Below, piece after piece: positions 6,959 to 13,705 of a stretch of 16,477 nucleotides of DNA (positions are counted from its first letter, which is position 1; every line of letters starts with the position of its first letter). Both the position numbers and the translations under genes were made by a program. The notes beneath the pieces are model-generated. The model was given only the letters and a program-made list of their open reading frames with translations, was not told the origin of the DNA and did no database searches. The stretch spans positions 1-16,477 of the forward strand of contig JAHWKP010000016.1 of NCBI GenBank assembly GCA_019347775.1, in the 5' to 3' direction. The DNA comes from Actinomycetota bacterium (GTDB taxonomy: Bacteria; Actinomycetota; Acidimicrobiia; Acidimicrobiales; JAHWKP01).

Positions 6959-7463
6959 TCTGCCGGGCGACCGGTCACGGTCAGGGCCAGCGGGTACGGC
7001 GGGCGGAAACCTTGAGCTCGTCGACGCCGGCCGACTCCGATCCGAGTTGGCCGTGTCGGCGGTGGACTTGTCGGGGCCCGCCGACTCTCTGGCGCCAGTC
7101 AAACTCCCGCGGCACGGAGCCAGCCGGCGGCGGCGTACGTCTGATGACAGTCACGGCGGGAGGCCGGGCAGGCCTGCGGGGGAAGGTGTCAACACCGAAG
7201 GCGCACAAAGCCCGTTTTAGACAAGCAGTGACGACGGACAGCAGAGCGGAGAGCGGCCGCCAGAGGCATCGCCCACGCCGAGAGCAGAGGCGCCGGTCAA
7301 GTGGACCGTCAGGTACGCGGTCGGGGCTGGCGTGACCGTTGTGCACGGGGACGCTCGTGGCCCTCGCCTAGACCGAGCGATGTGCCACGCAGAATCCGGG
7401 ATCTCTCAGGTCGCGAGAATGCCACCGAACGCCCCTGAGGCCGCAAACGACGTAGCGACGATC

Positions 7464-7490
7464 GCCGTACCGCGGGTACCCGGTAACGGC
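7464..7490. repeat. Palindromic cluster around GTACC-GCG-GGTAC
   Basis: GTACC-GCG-GGTAC (7467-7479) overlaps CGGGTACCCG (7473-7482), and the outer arms GCCGTACC and GGTAACGGC pair with one bulge. It could be an operator or the stem of a structured transcript; no flanking gene depends on it obviously. Confidence 0.45.
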
Positions 7491-7888
7491 AGGTTGGTCG
7501 CGCCCGAAAGCGCGGGCACGTGCCTGTCACCACGGTGACGGTCCATGGCGTGGACGTAGAGCGTCATCCTCCTACGACTCGCACGCCTGGCGCTCGGCGA
7601 AGCGACGCGTAGCCACTCGGCCGGCCGCACCCTCTCGCTCCCTGACCATCCCACCCGCCGAGTGGGGAGGTACGGCTACCCAGGCAGCGAGTTTCCATCC
7701 TCGCCCAGAAGCCGTCTTGGCCGACTCTCGGGTCGGCAAGGCGTTGTCCCCTACGTGCCAAAAGAGGCAACCGTCCTCCAGCGCTACGTGCCGGGCGCTA
7801 CCGCCGATGCCCCCGCGCAGGCTTTACCGTCTACCGTTCCATGTCAGAAACCGTAAAGGAAGTCAAAAAACTAGAGGAAGAGGGTGTT

Positions 7889-8278
7889 GTGGCCAAGACG
7901 ACGGTGACACTACTGACGTGCGACCAGTGCAGGGCAGAGACGGGTGAAGACATCGAGGCGAACGAGAGCGTCGCCTTCGCCTACGACGGCTACAGCTACG
8001 CCCTCGACCTCTGTCCCCCTCACGCCGAGGACTTTCATGCCACCGTCCAGACGATGATCGGGTGGTCGAGCGAGCGCACACGGACGGGCACCGGGCGTCG
8101 CTCGCGCCGGACCACTCCGTCAGCCGCGTCAAAGGCCGAGCCCGCTCCCACTTCAGACCGGGAGCGGCTCAGGGCAATTCGTGAGTGGGCTCGGGACAAC
8201 GGCTACCCTGACCTCGGGAACCGGGGTCGGATCCCGCAGCACATCGTGGCCGAGTATGAAGCCGCTCATGGCGAGTAG
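7889..8278 (+). CDS. Lsr2-like nucleoid-associated protein with an extra Cys/His motif (129 aa)
   Basis: Lsr2 proteins are actinobacterial H-NS-like DNA-bridging xenogeneic silencers. The C-terminal DNA-binding domain is clear: RLRAIREWARDNGYPDL, then the AT-minor-groove clamp NRGRIP, then HIVAEYEAAHGE. The N-terminal half keeps the dimerisation-domain pattern (VTLLT...SVAFAYDGYSYALDL) and adds CDQC near residue 11 and CPPH near residue 50, which could form a zinc site. The linker is Ser/Arg/Thr-rich. I chose GTG 7889 (VAKTTVT, matching the usual MAKxVxVTL start), after GAGGAAGAGGG at 7874-7884. An in-frame ATG at 7841 would add 16 charged residues and cannot be excluded. It stands alone and is convergent with the DyP operon. 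Confidence 0.85.
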   Translation: MAKTTVTLLTCDQCRAETGEDIEANESVAFAYDGYSYALDLCPPHAEDFHATVQTMIGWSSERTRTGTGRRSRRTTPSAASKAEPAPTSDRERLRAIREWARDNGYPDLGNRGRIPQHIVAEYEAAHGE

Positions 8279-8390
8279 GTGACGGACGGCTGTTGCTGGA
8301 TCCCCGCCTGGCACGCTGCCTGACGGCCGACGGCATTCGAGCGCCACGCCCGACAGCGCCCCATTGTCGTCGCAACCACGGCGACTTCAT

Positions 8391-8409
8391 GCGGGGGCGC
8401 ACCCCCCGC
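8391..8409. terminator. GC-rich hairpin between convergent Lsr2-like and DyP genes
   Basis: GCGGGGG-CGCAC-CCCCCGC forms a perfect 7-bp G/C stem with a 5-nt loop midway between the two convergent stop codons. The symmetry would let it serve both directions. No T tract follows. Confidence 0.45.
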
Positions 8410-8497
8410 CAGATGCCCGACAAACCACCGCTCGAACCAGCAGCATGACCCAAAGCCACGGGCTCCGTCTGTCACCTCGAACGCCGGCCGGGAAGCT

Positions 8498-9985
8498 CTA
8501 GGGAGCCGCCTTCGTTTCGCGCTTCGGAACCCGACGAGCGGCCCCATCCGCCCTCGCCCTCTCTCCCTCGAGGGCCGCGAGCAGGCGCAGGGCGCGGACG
8601 CCCGGCAGGAAGAAGTAGGCCCCGCCCCGTACCGTGACGAAGCTCGACAGTCCTCCAACCCTTTCCCGGATGGGAGCGTCTTGGACGGTGAAGCTCCCTC
8701 CCCCCTCCGGTTGATTCGCCAGCAGCGGATCCTGTTCGTCGTAGAGCCCGGCGAACTTGGGGTTGTTGCACCAGGTGTGCTGCACGAACTCGAACTGGCG
8801 CTCGATGTTGGCATTGACGCACATGAACAGCAATCCCCGCTCGTGCCCGTCGTCTCCGTCGAGGGGGTTCTTCAGCTCCGAGCCGTAGACGCGTCCCCGG
8901 CGAACGAGGCGGTGGAGGTTGGCCAGCTCGAGCGCCTTGTACGGGTCGGACCCGAGCGAGTCGCGGGGATTGCTGCGACGGATGTGGGCGCCCAGCGGAC
9001 AGCGTTCGCCGTACGGGTCGACGGCGGCGAACCCGAACGAGTTGTCGCTCCCGAGATCCGGATCGTCTCTGTGGTGGGACCGCACCAGGGGAGCACCGCT
9101 CCGCCACCGGCCGACCAGCTTGGCCGCCAGCCATTCCGCCTGCTCCTGGTCGCTCTCGCCGTTCGGGCCCTTGGTGCTGTTGTCCAAGAACCGGCAGAAA
9201 GCAGCCACGTCCTGGGCGAGATGGCGCACGACCAGGTACGTGCCGTTGCGGCCAAAGCTTTCGTCGGCACGGCCGGGTACGGTCAGCCTCGGCCACGGCG
9301 TCAGCTTCCCGTAACCGTTGGGATAGCCCAAGACGAACTCGCCGGCCTCGATCACGGTCCGGCGGGCGTCGTCGCCCCCGAGCTTGTCCTCCTGGCCGCT
9401 GCCCTTGACCACTGGCTGCGACATGCCATCGGCGAAGCCGAAGTGCTCGACACCGAACTTCCCGACGCTCTGGCGCCCAGGGAGGGGCTCGGGCTTGAGC
9501 GACCGGATCACCTCCAAGGCGCCGCCGGCGGCGAGGCTCTGGGTGTGTACGCCCTCGACCTCCGCCATGGTGTCCTCGTCTCTGGCGAACAGCAGCAACA
9601 AGACGTGGACCTGGCTTGGCGGCGGCTTTTCGCCGGACTTCACGGGGCGGCCCCACAGCCAGTACTCGGGATGGTTGGCGCCGGTGTCCCCCAGGATCCG
9701 CTGGCGGTGCTCGGCCGTCATGCCCTCTTGGAACGGTGGCGGGAACGTGCTGATCTCGGCTCGGTCAAGCCCCAGCGTCGCCAACCCCTCGCAGGTGAAC
9801 GCCACGTTGACGCACCGCCTCTCTTCGGCCCTATCGCTGGCCGTCACCTGCCCGGCGAGCTCACCGATCCACCGGCGCGCCTCCCGGGGGTCCCTGACGC
9901 CGAGGAGTAGGTAGCGGGCCTCGCGCATCTTGCCGTAACCGCTCACGACGAAACCCTGCACGTCGTGTCGCTCCAGCGCGCTCAT
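8498..9985 (-). CDS. DyP-type heme peroxidase (495 aa)
   Basis: Dye-decolorising peroxidases use heme and H2O2 to oxidise bulky substrates. The N-terminus shows DVQGFVVSGYGKMREARYLLLGV, the usual opening of the longer DyP subgroup. The distal GxxDG motif is FGFADGM, with catalytic D186. The proximal heme ligand is H334 in GAHIRRSNPR, a well-conserved DyP signature. The length of about 495 residues fits the larger bacterial and fungal-like classes rather than the ~300-residue encapsulin-cargo or Tat-exported forms. No Tat or Sec signal is visible, so it should be cytoplasmic. ATG 9985 follows GGGGAG about 8 nt upstream, and the frame further upstream overlaps the preceding gene. It is the last gene of the operon, 17 nt after its neighbour. 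Its substrate is unknown. Confidence 0.92.
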   Translation of the reverse strand: MSALERHDVQGFVVSGYGKMREARYLLLGVRDPREARRWIGELAGQVTASDRAEERRCVNVAFTCEGLATLGLDRAEISTFPPPFQEGMTAEHRQRILGDTGANHPEYWLWGRPVKSGEKPPPSQVHVLLLLFARDEDTMAEVEGVHTQSLAAGGALEVIRSLKPEPLPGRQSVGKFGVEHFGFADGMSQPVVKGSGQEDKLGGDDARRTVIEAGEFVLGYPNGYGKLTPWPRLTVPGRADESFGRNGTYLVVRHLAQDVAAFCRFLDNSTKGPNGESDQEQAEWLAAKLVGRWRSGAPLVRSHHRDDPDLGSDNSFGFAAVDPYGERCPLGAHIRRSNPRDSLGSDPYKALELANLHRLVRRGRVYGSELKNPLDGDDGHERGLLFMCVNANIERQFEFVQHTWCNNPKFAGLYDEQDPLLANQPEGGGSFTVQDAPIRERVGGLSSFVTVRGGAYFFLPGVRALRLLAALEGERARADGAARRVPKRETKAAP

Positions 9986-10002
9986 GGTCCGGTCTCCCCT
10001 CC

Positions 10003-11373
10003 CTAGAGTCGCCGGAGCCACGCCTCGGTGGCGGCCGGATCGAGCGAAGCGAACAAGTCCTGTCGTATCCGCATGTTGTTGTCGATGTTCGACACGGTGA
10101 GGTCCGGATAGGCGCTGTACCACGTGTGGGTGGGGACCATGCTGAAGCGGGCGTAGGCCTTGAAGCGGGCCTCGTCCCTGGCTCCCTCCGTCACCAGCCA
10201 CTTCGTGCGAGGGAAGCCGACGGCGTTGTCGGTGTTGGTCCAGACCGCCGTGAGGCCCCGGGCGGCCAGGTCGATGAAGTCGTTGAGGTAGCTCTCCCAG
10301 CTGCCGTCGAAGTTGCTCATGAAGATCAAGCTCTTGTCGCCCGGCGTGATGACCCAACGGGCGAAGTGGATGGACGAGATGCCGCCGAGGCTGCCCTTGT
10401 TGGCGGTGAGCCGGGCGATGAGGTTGACCACCCACAACACGAGGCGAAGCGTCAGGAGCCGGAAGCGGCCGTCCTTGATCCGCGTGACGCTGACCATGTG
10501 GTTCTGGACCTTGACGTCCTCCCGCCGGACGATTCCGAGGAGTTCCTCCTCCTCGGTCCAGCGCGCATACGTCGTCTGCCAGTCGGGGGCTCGCTCTCGG
10601 TCCCTTCGCTCGTCGTCAGTCTCCTCCTTGCGCAGCTGTCGCACGGCACCGCCGGCGAAACCGAGCACCGATACCAGGATCGCCCGGGCGAGGAAGCGAC
10701 GTCGCCGGGTCGATGCCCCCGAGAAGGCAGCCTTGAGCACCCACAGAAACCCGAACGCCGGCGGCGCCAGACCGAGGCGGAGGACCGTCTTGCCGTTCTT
10801 TACGAGGAACGGCCTCGAGCGAGCGGTACGGGCCCATGTCGTGGTGGGCTCCCCACGGACATGGTCCGCGATCCGCTGGCGGATGGTCTGGGGTGGCTGG
10901 TGGCGGAGGTCCGCGTCCTTCTGGTCGTCGATGAACTTCTCGATGTGGTCGCGCAGCTCCTGTTCCTTGCGGATGTCGTCGACCGTCCAACCGGGCCAGG
11001 CGACGTAGAAGGTGTTGGCGCCGATGTCGTGCGCCTCCAGGTAGTCGAGTACGACGCCTCTGTCTTGTGCACCGGCTACGGGGTAGTCGACGCAATGCCG
11101 GTAGATCTTGTCCACGGCTGCGGGAGCCCTCTCCAGGAGCATGTCCAGGAACTCGTGTGGCCGACCATCGATGGTCCCCTCGAAGACGAGGTAGGGATCC
11201 CTGGTGCCATCCGCCACGACGAAGAGGCTGGCGTAGTGCAGGTTGTCCAGATCGGCGAAGCGGAGATGAGGGTTCTCGTCGATGTCATCGCCGATGTCGG
11301 TGAGCAGGCACTCGAGATCGGCGACGTCTTCCGCCTTGACGTGGGTCAGGATGGTGAATGCCGACTGCCTCAT
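10003..11373 (-). CDS. Uncharacterised protein with two ferredoxin-like-looking repeats, between P450 and DyP (456 aa)
   Basis: I recognise this as a conserved hypothetical type but know no function. Two halves resemble each other. Residues 44-82 (LHYASLFVV...LVFEGTIDG...FLDMLLERA) match 334-371 (IHFARWVIT...LIFMSNFDG...YLNDFIDLA), and 111-148 (NTFYVAWPGWTVDDI) match 407-444 (HTWYSAYPDLTVSNI). The intervening section is basic and charged, with hydrophobic stretches at about 196-217, 227-243 and 304-322 that may touch or cross the membrane. ATG 11373 follows GGAGGAAGG and overlaps the P450 stop as ATGA, implying translational coupling; DyP begins 17 nt after its stop. DyP enzymes are themselves two ferredoxin-like domains, so a partner or heme-handling role is conceivable but unproven. 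Confidence 0.8.
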   Translation of the reverse strand: MRQSAFTILTHVKAEDVADLECLLTDIGDDIDENPHLRFADLDNLHYASLFVVADGTRDPYLVFEGTIDGRPHEFLDMLLERAPAAVDKIYRHCVDYPVAGAQDRGVVLDYLEAHDIGANTFYVAWPGWTVDDIRKEQELRDHIEKFIDDQKDADLRHQPPQTIRQRIADHVRGEPTTTWARTARSRPFLVKNGKTVLRLGLAPPAFGFLWVLKAAFSGASTRRRRFLARAILVSVLGFAGGAVRQLRKEETDDERRDRERAPDWQTTYARWTEEEELLGIVRREDVKVQNHMVSVTRIKDGRFRLLTLRLVLWVVNLIARLTANKGSLGGISSIHFARWVITPGDKSLIFMSNFDGSWESYLNDFIDLAARGLTAVWTNTDNAVGFPRTKWLVTEGARDEARFKAYARFSMVPTHTWYSAYPDLTVSNIDNNMRIRQDLFASLDPAATEAWLRRL

Positions 11374-12770
11374 GCCCGCCCTTCCTCCACCGTGTCGAAG
11401 TCAACCAACAGCCGGTCGGGGAACGGGCCGTCGTAGACGATCGTCCCCTCCGCTCCTGGCGCCCGCCGGAGGTTCTTCAGACGGAGCACAGCGGCAGCCA
11501 GCTCGGGGACCTGGACCAGGTTGACGTATCGGCCGAAGCAGGTATGGAGGCCGTGCCCGAAGTGCAGGTACGCGGTCGCCGGTCGGTCGACGCGGAACTC
11601 ACCGGGGCGGTCGAACACCGAGGGGTCGAACATGGCGGGCAGCACGCCCGCGTAGACGGTGCGACCGGGCGGGATGCAGTGCTCTCGCCTGGTGCCCGCC
11701 GCGAGCACCGTGGCTCGGGCGACGTGCCGTGAGAGCACGGGGTTGATCGGATTGAAGCGAAGCGCTTCGAAGGCGTACCGGCCTACCTCATCCACGTCAT
11801 CGGCCGACGCAGCCCTCTGGGCGCGGCGGAGAGCGTCGCCGCGGCGGAGCAGCTCGTCGATGGCGTGGGCCGTCGCCTTCGACGTGGTTTCGACCGCCCC
11901 GACGACCACCCCACCCAGGTTGCGGCGCACCCCTTCGTCGCTCAGCCGGGTCTCAGGGTCGCGTTGGAGGCGCACGAGGCGGGTGAGGAAGTCGTCGGGG
12001 GTGGGCTCGCCCAGCTCGATCTGCGACCGCCGGCTGCCGATCAGATGGTCGGCGTAGGCGTGGAACTCTGCCGCCGACGCCTCACCGGCCCGGCGGACCT
12101 GTGGGTCCCCTCCGACGTTGAGGAAGGTCTCGTGGAAGATGGTGCGCATCCAGCGCATCATCGTCGGTTCGTCCGGCCCGGGCACCCCGAAGTAGCTGGC
12201 GAGGAGGCGGACGGCCGCCGGCCGGGCGAGATCTTGGACCACGTCGAGACGGCCACTGCCCTGCCTCCGCTCCACGAGCTCGGCGGCGGTGGCGGCGACG
12301 AAGGCGCGGATGCGGTCGGCGTCGCCCTCGTGGATGCACCGCTGGAGGATGGACCTCTCCCGCAGGTACTGGGGCGAGCGGTCCATGCCCAGGATGAACG
12401 GCCCGTTCACGCGGTCCATGGTCGCTGCATTCCCCTCGGCGACCGTGAAGTCTTCGTCCCGAGCCAGGAGCTCGCACACGTCCTCGTGGCGGGTGACGAA
12501 CACCAGCTTGCCGACCGACAGGATGGGCTTGAACCGGAGCAACGGCCAGGTGAGCTTGCGGATGAGGGGCCCGTTGTTGGCGAGCTTGACGGTTGCGCCC
12601 TTGAGGAGGCCGGTACGGGCGGCTTTTCCCGTCACCGTGGGTAGCGGCAGGGCCGCCGCTGTCGACGAACGGGCGAGAAAGTCCCTGGCTTGTCTCTGCC
12701 GGCGGTCGGCTCGTAGCCGCGCATTGGCGCCGTCGAGGACCATCGTCCGGCTCCCCGTTCTCAGAGCCAT
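11370..12770 (-). CDS. Cytochrome P450 (466 aa)
   Basis: This is a heme-thiolate enzyme, a monooxygenase or peroxygenase. The heme loop FGHGLHTCFG carries the thiolate ligand C411, the ExxR motif is E335-A-L-R338, and the I-helix carries GAVETT with the acid-alcohol pair E294/T295. The C-helix motif, usually HxxxR, reads Y135-LRE-R139. The protein is soluble by sequence, with no membrane anchor or fused reductase, so it needs external electrons or peroxide; no ferredoxin gene is seen nearby. ATG 12770 follows GGAGG at 8 nt. It is the first gene of a tight operon with the duplicated protein (ATGA overlap) and the DyP peroxidase. Its substrate cannot be told from the sequence. Confidence 0.93.
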   Translation of the reverse strand: MALRTGSRTMVLDGANARLRADRRQRQARDFLARSSTAAALPLPTVTGKAARTGLLKGATVKLANNGPLIRKLTWPLLRFKPILSVGKLVFVTRHEDVCELLARDEDFTVAEGNAATMDRVNGPFILGMDRSPQYLRERSILQRCIHEGDADRIRAFVAATAAELVERRQGSGRLDVVQDLARPAAVRLLASYFGVPGPDEPTMMRWMRTIFHETFLNVGGDPQVRRAGEASAAEFHAYADHLIGSRRSQIELGEPTPDDFLTRLVRLQRDPETRLSDEGVRRNLGGVVVGAVETTSKATAHAIDELLRRGDALRRAQRAASADDVDEVGRYAFEALRFNPINPVLSRHVARATVLAAGTRREHCIPPGRTVYAGVLPAMFDPSVFDRPGEFRVDRPATAYLHFGHGLHTCFGRYVNLVQVPELAAAVLRLKNLRRAPGAEGTIVYDGPFPDRLLVDFDTVEEGRA

Positions 12771-13134
12771 CTCACCCGCCTCCGCCCCGACGGCGCGACA
12801 CGATCCGACGGCAGTTGCTCACCGTGCCGGCACCGGGGCTGAACTGAGAGATGTCGCGCTCCGCCTGTTCCATCTCGGGTGGCCCCTTCCGCTGGGCGCA
12901 TCTTGGCAGAGCCGGGAGATGCCATCAATGGGCTGCTGCCGTCCGAAGACCGGGCTCGACGGTGGGTCTCACGCCGCCACCCCTGCCCGTGCACCCGCAA
13001 CGACGACGGACCGGTTGACATCGCCCGTACCGAGGCGGAGGCTGCGGCCCCATGGGCAAGCTGTTCCGGCGAGCGCGGAGCCTCCAGGCCACGTGCCCGC
13101 GCGCCGCCGGCGCCGTCGACCAAGGAGGAGCATC
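12771..13134. other. Intergenic stretch (364 bp) upstream of the P450 operon
   Basis: It lies between the P450 start (minus) and a small membrane protein start (plus) and should hold both promoters. I see the ribosome binding site GGAGG of P450 (12779-12783) and no convincing gene. GGAAC and GTT elements occur on the minus strand near 12830-12880, but with a 22-nt spacer, too long for the SigR-type promoter. Confidence 0.45.
13122..13130 (+). promoter_or_regulatory. Strong ribosome binding site AAGGAGGAG for a small ORF
   Basis: AAGGAGGAG lies 4 nt before ATG 13135. It is the best Shine-Dalgarno sequence in this region and is the main reason for calling the 55-residue ORF a gene. Confidence 0.75.
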
Positions 13135-13302
13135 ATGACGTGGGAGATCGCGGAGAAGGCCTCGCTCGCCACGTCCGCCGGATTGCTCTTCGGTTGCGCC
13201 GCCATCGCGTTCAAGTGGGTGGCATCGCCGTACCTGAAGGGGTACGCGTCGGCCGCTGGTGGGTTCTTCCTACTCAGCCGCCTCGCCGGCAGGTTCCGGT
13301 GA
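13135..13302 (+). CDS. Small membrane protein of unknown function (55 aa)
   Basis: The ORF begins MTWEIAEKASLATSAG and ends LLSRLAGRFR. One clear hydrophobic segment (about residues 10-29, TSAGLLFGCAAIAFKWVA) and a weaker second one (about 36-48, GYASAAGGFFLLS) are followed by a basic end, which suits a small inner-membrane protein. The start is supported by AAGGAGGAG 4 nt upstream; the open frame extends far 5' but reads as non-coding there. I recognise no family. It is divergent from the P450 operon with a 364-bp spacer, so shared function is possible but not shown. Confidence 0.65.
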   Translation: MTWEIAEKASLATSAGLLFGCAAIAFKWVASPYLKGYASAAGGFFLLSRLAGRFR

Positions 13303-13355
13303 ACCGGGTCGCGTCCTGCCGATCCCGGCGGCGGCGCCACGGCGGGCCCCGACCC

Positions 13356-13361
13356 TAGAGT
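13356..13361 (+). promoter_or_regulatory. -10-like element TAGAGT of a possible leaderless promoter
   Basis: TAGAGT is followed by 6 nt and then GTG 13368. A -10 hexamer at this distance from a start codon is the usual layout of actinobacterial leaderless genes. No matching -35 element is evident. Confidence 0.35.
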
Positions 13362-13367
13362 CGCACC

Positions 13368-13526
13368 GTGTCCGACGGGAACGACGATGGTTGGACCTAC
13401 GCTTCCCTGACCCTGGTACAGCCGGGACGGCCAGGCACCACCAGGGCGGAGTGGGTGGCTGCGACGGCGTGGGGCGATCGCTCGGCCAGCTTCCACTTCA
13501 AGAGGCGACGTACCCGAGCCTCCTGA
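13368..13526 (+). CDS. Possible small leaderless ORF (52 aa)
   Basis: The frame reads VSDGNDDGWTYASLTLV, then an RAEWVAATAWGDRSASFHF section and a basic tail. The first 45 residues have a balanced composition with three Trp and few Arg, unlike the arginine-rich noise of neighbouring frames, which hints at real coding. There is no Shine-Dalgarno sequence, but TAGAGT lies 6 nt upstream. No family is recognised. It could equally be a remnant of a longer gene. Confidence 0.3.
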   Translation: MSDGNDDGWTYASLTLVQPGRPGTTRAEWVAATAWGDRSASFHFKRRRTRAS

Positions 13527-13705
13527 CCTCGGGTTCTGGCCCGGTGCGGTTCGGCCTCACCCGCCGGAGTCGTCCCGGAAGCTCGCCGCCTGGACGCTCA
13601 AGCCGGGCCACCGGTGCCTGGCGTTCGCTCGAGAAGCGTGACCGACCTGAGGAGGCCGAGGCAGCGATGCGGCAGCCCCGGTTGACGATCAGCTCGCCCT
13701 TCAGG

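Larger units (their letters stand above)
6909..7888. other. 980-bp stretch without a convincing gene
   Basis: All open frames here read as arginine/proline-rich antisense-type sequence without domains, so I annotate no gene. The stretch holds a hairpin right after the membrane protein gene (6944-6958), a short inverted repeat GGTGT-CA-ACACC (7185-7196), and a denser palindromic cluster at 7464-7490. The last ~45 bases before the Lsr2-like gene are unusually A/purine-rich. It could host a small RNA or decayed genes, or be plain spacer. Confidence 0.5.
13303..13705. other. Intergenic stretch (403 bp) between the small membrane protein and GH13 genes
   Basis: Apart from the possible leaderless ORF at 13368-13526 with its -10-like element, I see nothing supportable here. 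The last ~180 bases before the GH13 stop codon read as non-coding in all frames, and no strong terminator hairpin was found. Confidence 0.45.

Noticed and set aside
7185..7196. GGTGT-CA-ACACC as a regulator operator
   Set aside because: It is short and isolated in a gene-free stretch with no promoter elements around it, so no operator can be supported.
7720..7740. CCGAC-TCTCGG-GTCGG hairpin as a riboswitch or terminator
   Set aside because: It is only a 5-bp stem with no conserved riboswitch core and no nearby gene end; such repeats are frequent by chance in GC-rich DNA.
8681..9910. 409-codon plus-strand frame opposite the DyP gene
   Set aside because: The composition is that of an antisense frame, and the DyP motifs on the minus strand (GFADG, proximal His) are unambiguous.
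9986..10435. N-terminal extension of the DyP frame up to 10435
   Set aside because: The extra residues are His/Gln/Arg-rich and lie wholly over the preceding gene; ATG 9985 has a ribosome binding site and gives the normal DyP N-terminus.
10126..11436. 436-codon plus-strand frame opposite the duplicated protein
   Set aside because: It is Val/Glu/Asp-rich complement shadow with no recognisable domain; the minus-strand gene has coupled starts and internal repeats.
12830..12880. SigR-like promoter for the P450 operon (GGAAC ... GTT on the minus strand)
   Set aside because: The spacer is 22 nt rather than 18, so it does not meet the motif that supports the other three sites.
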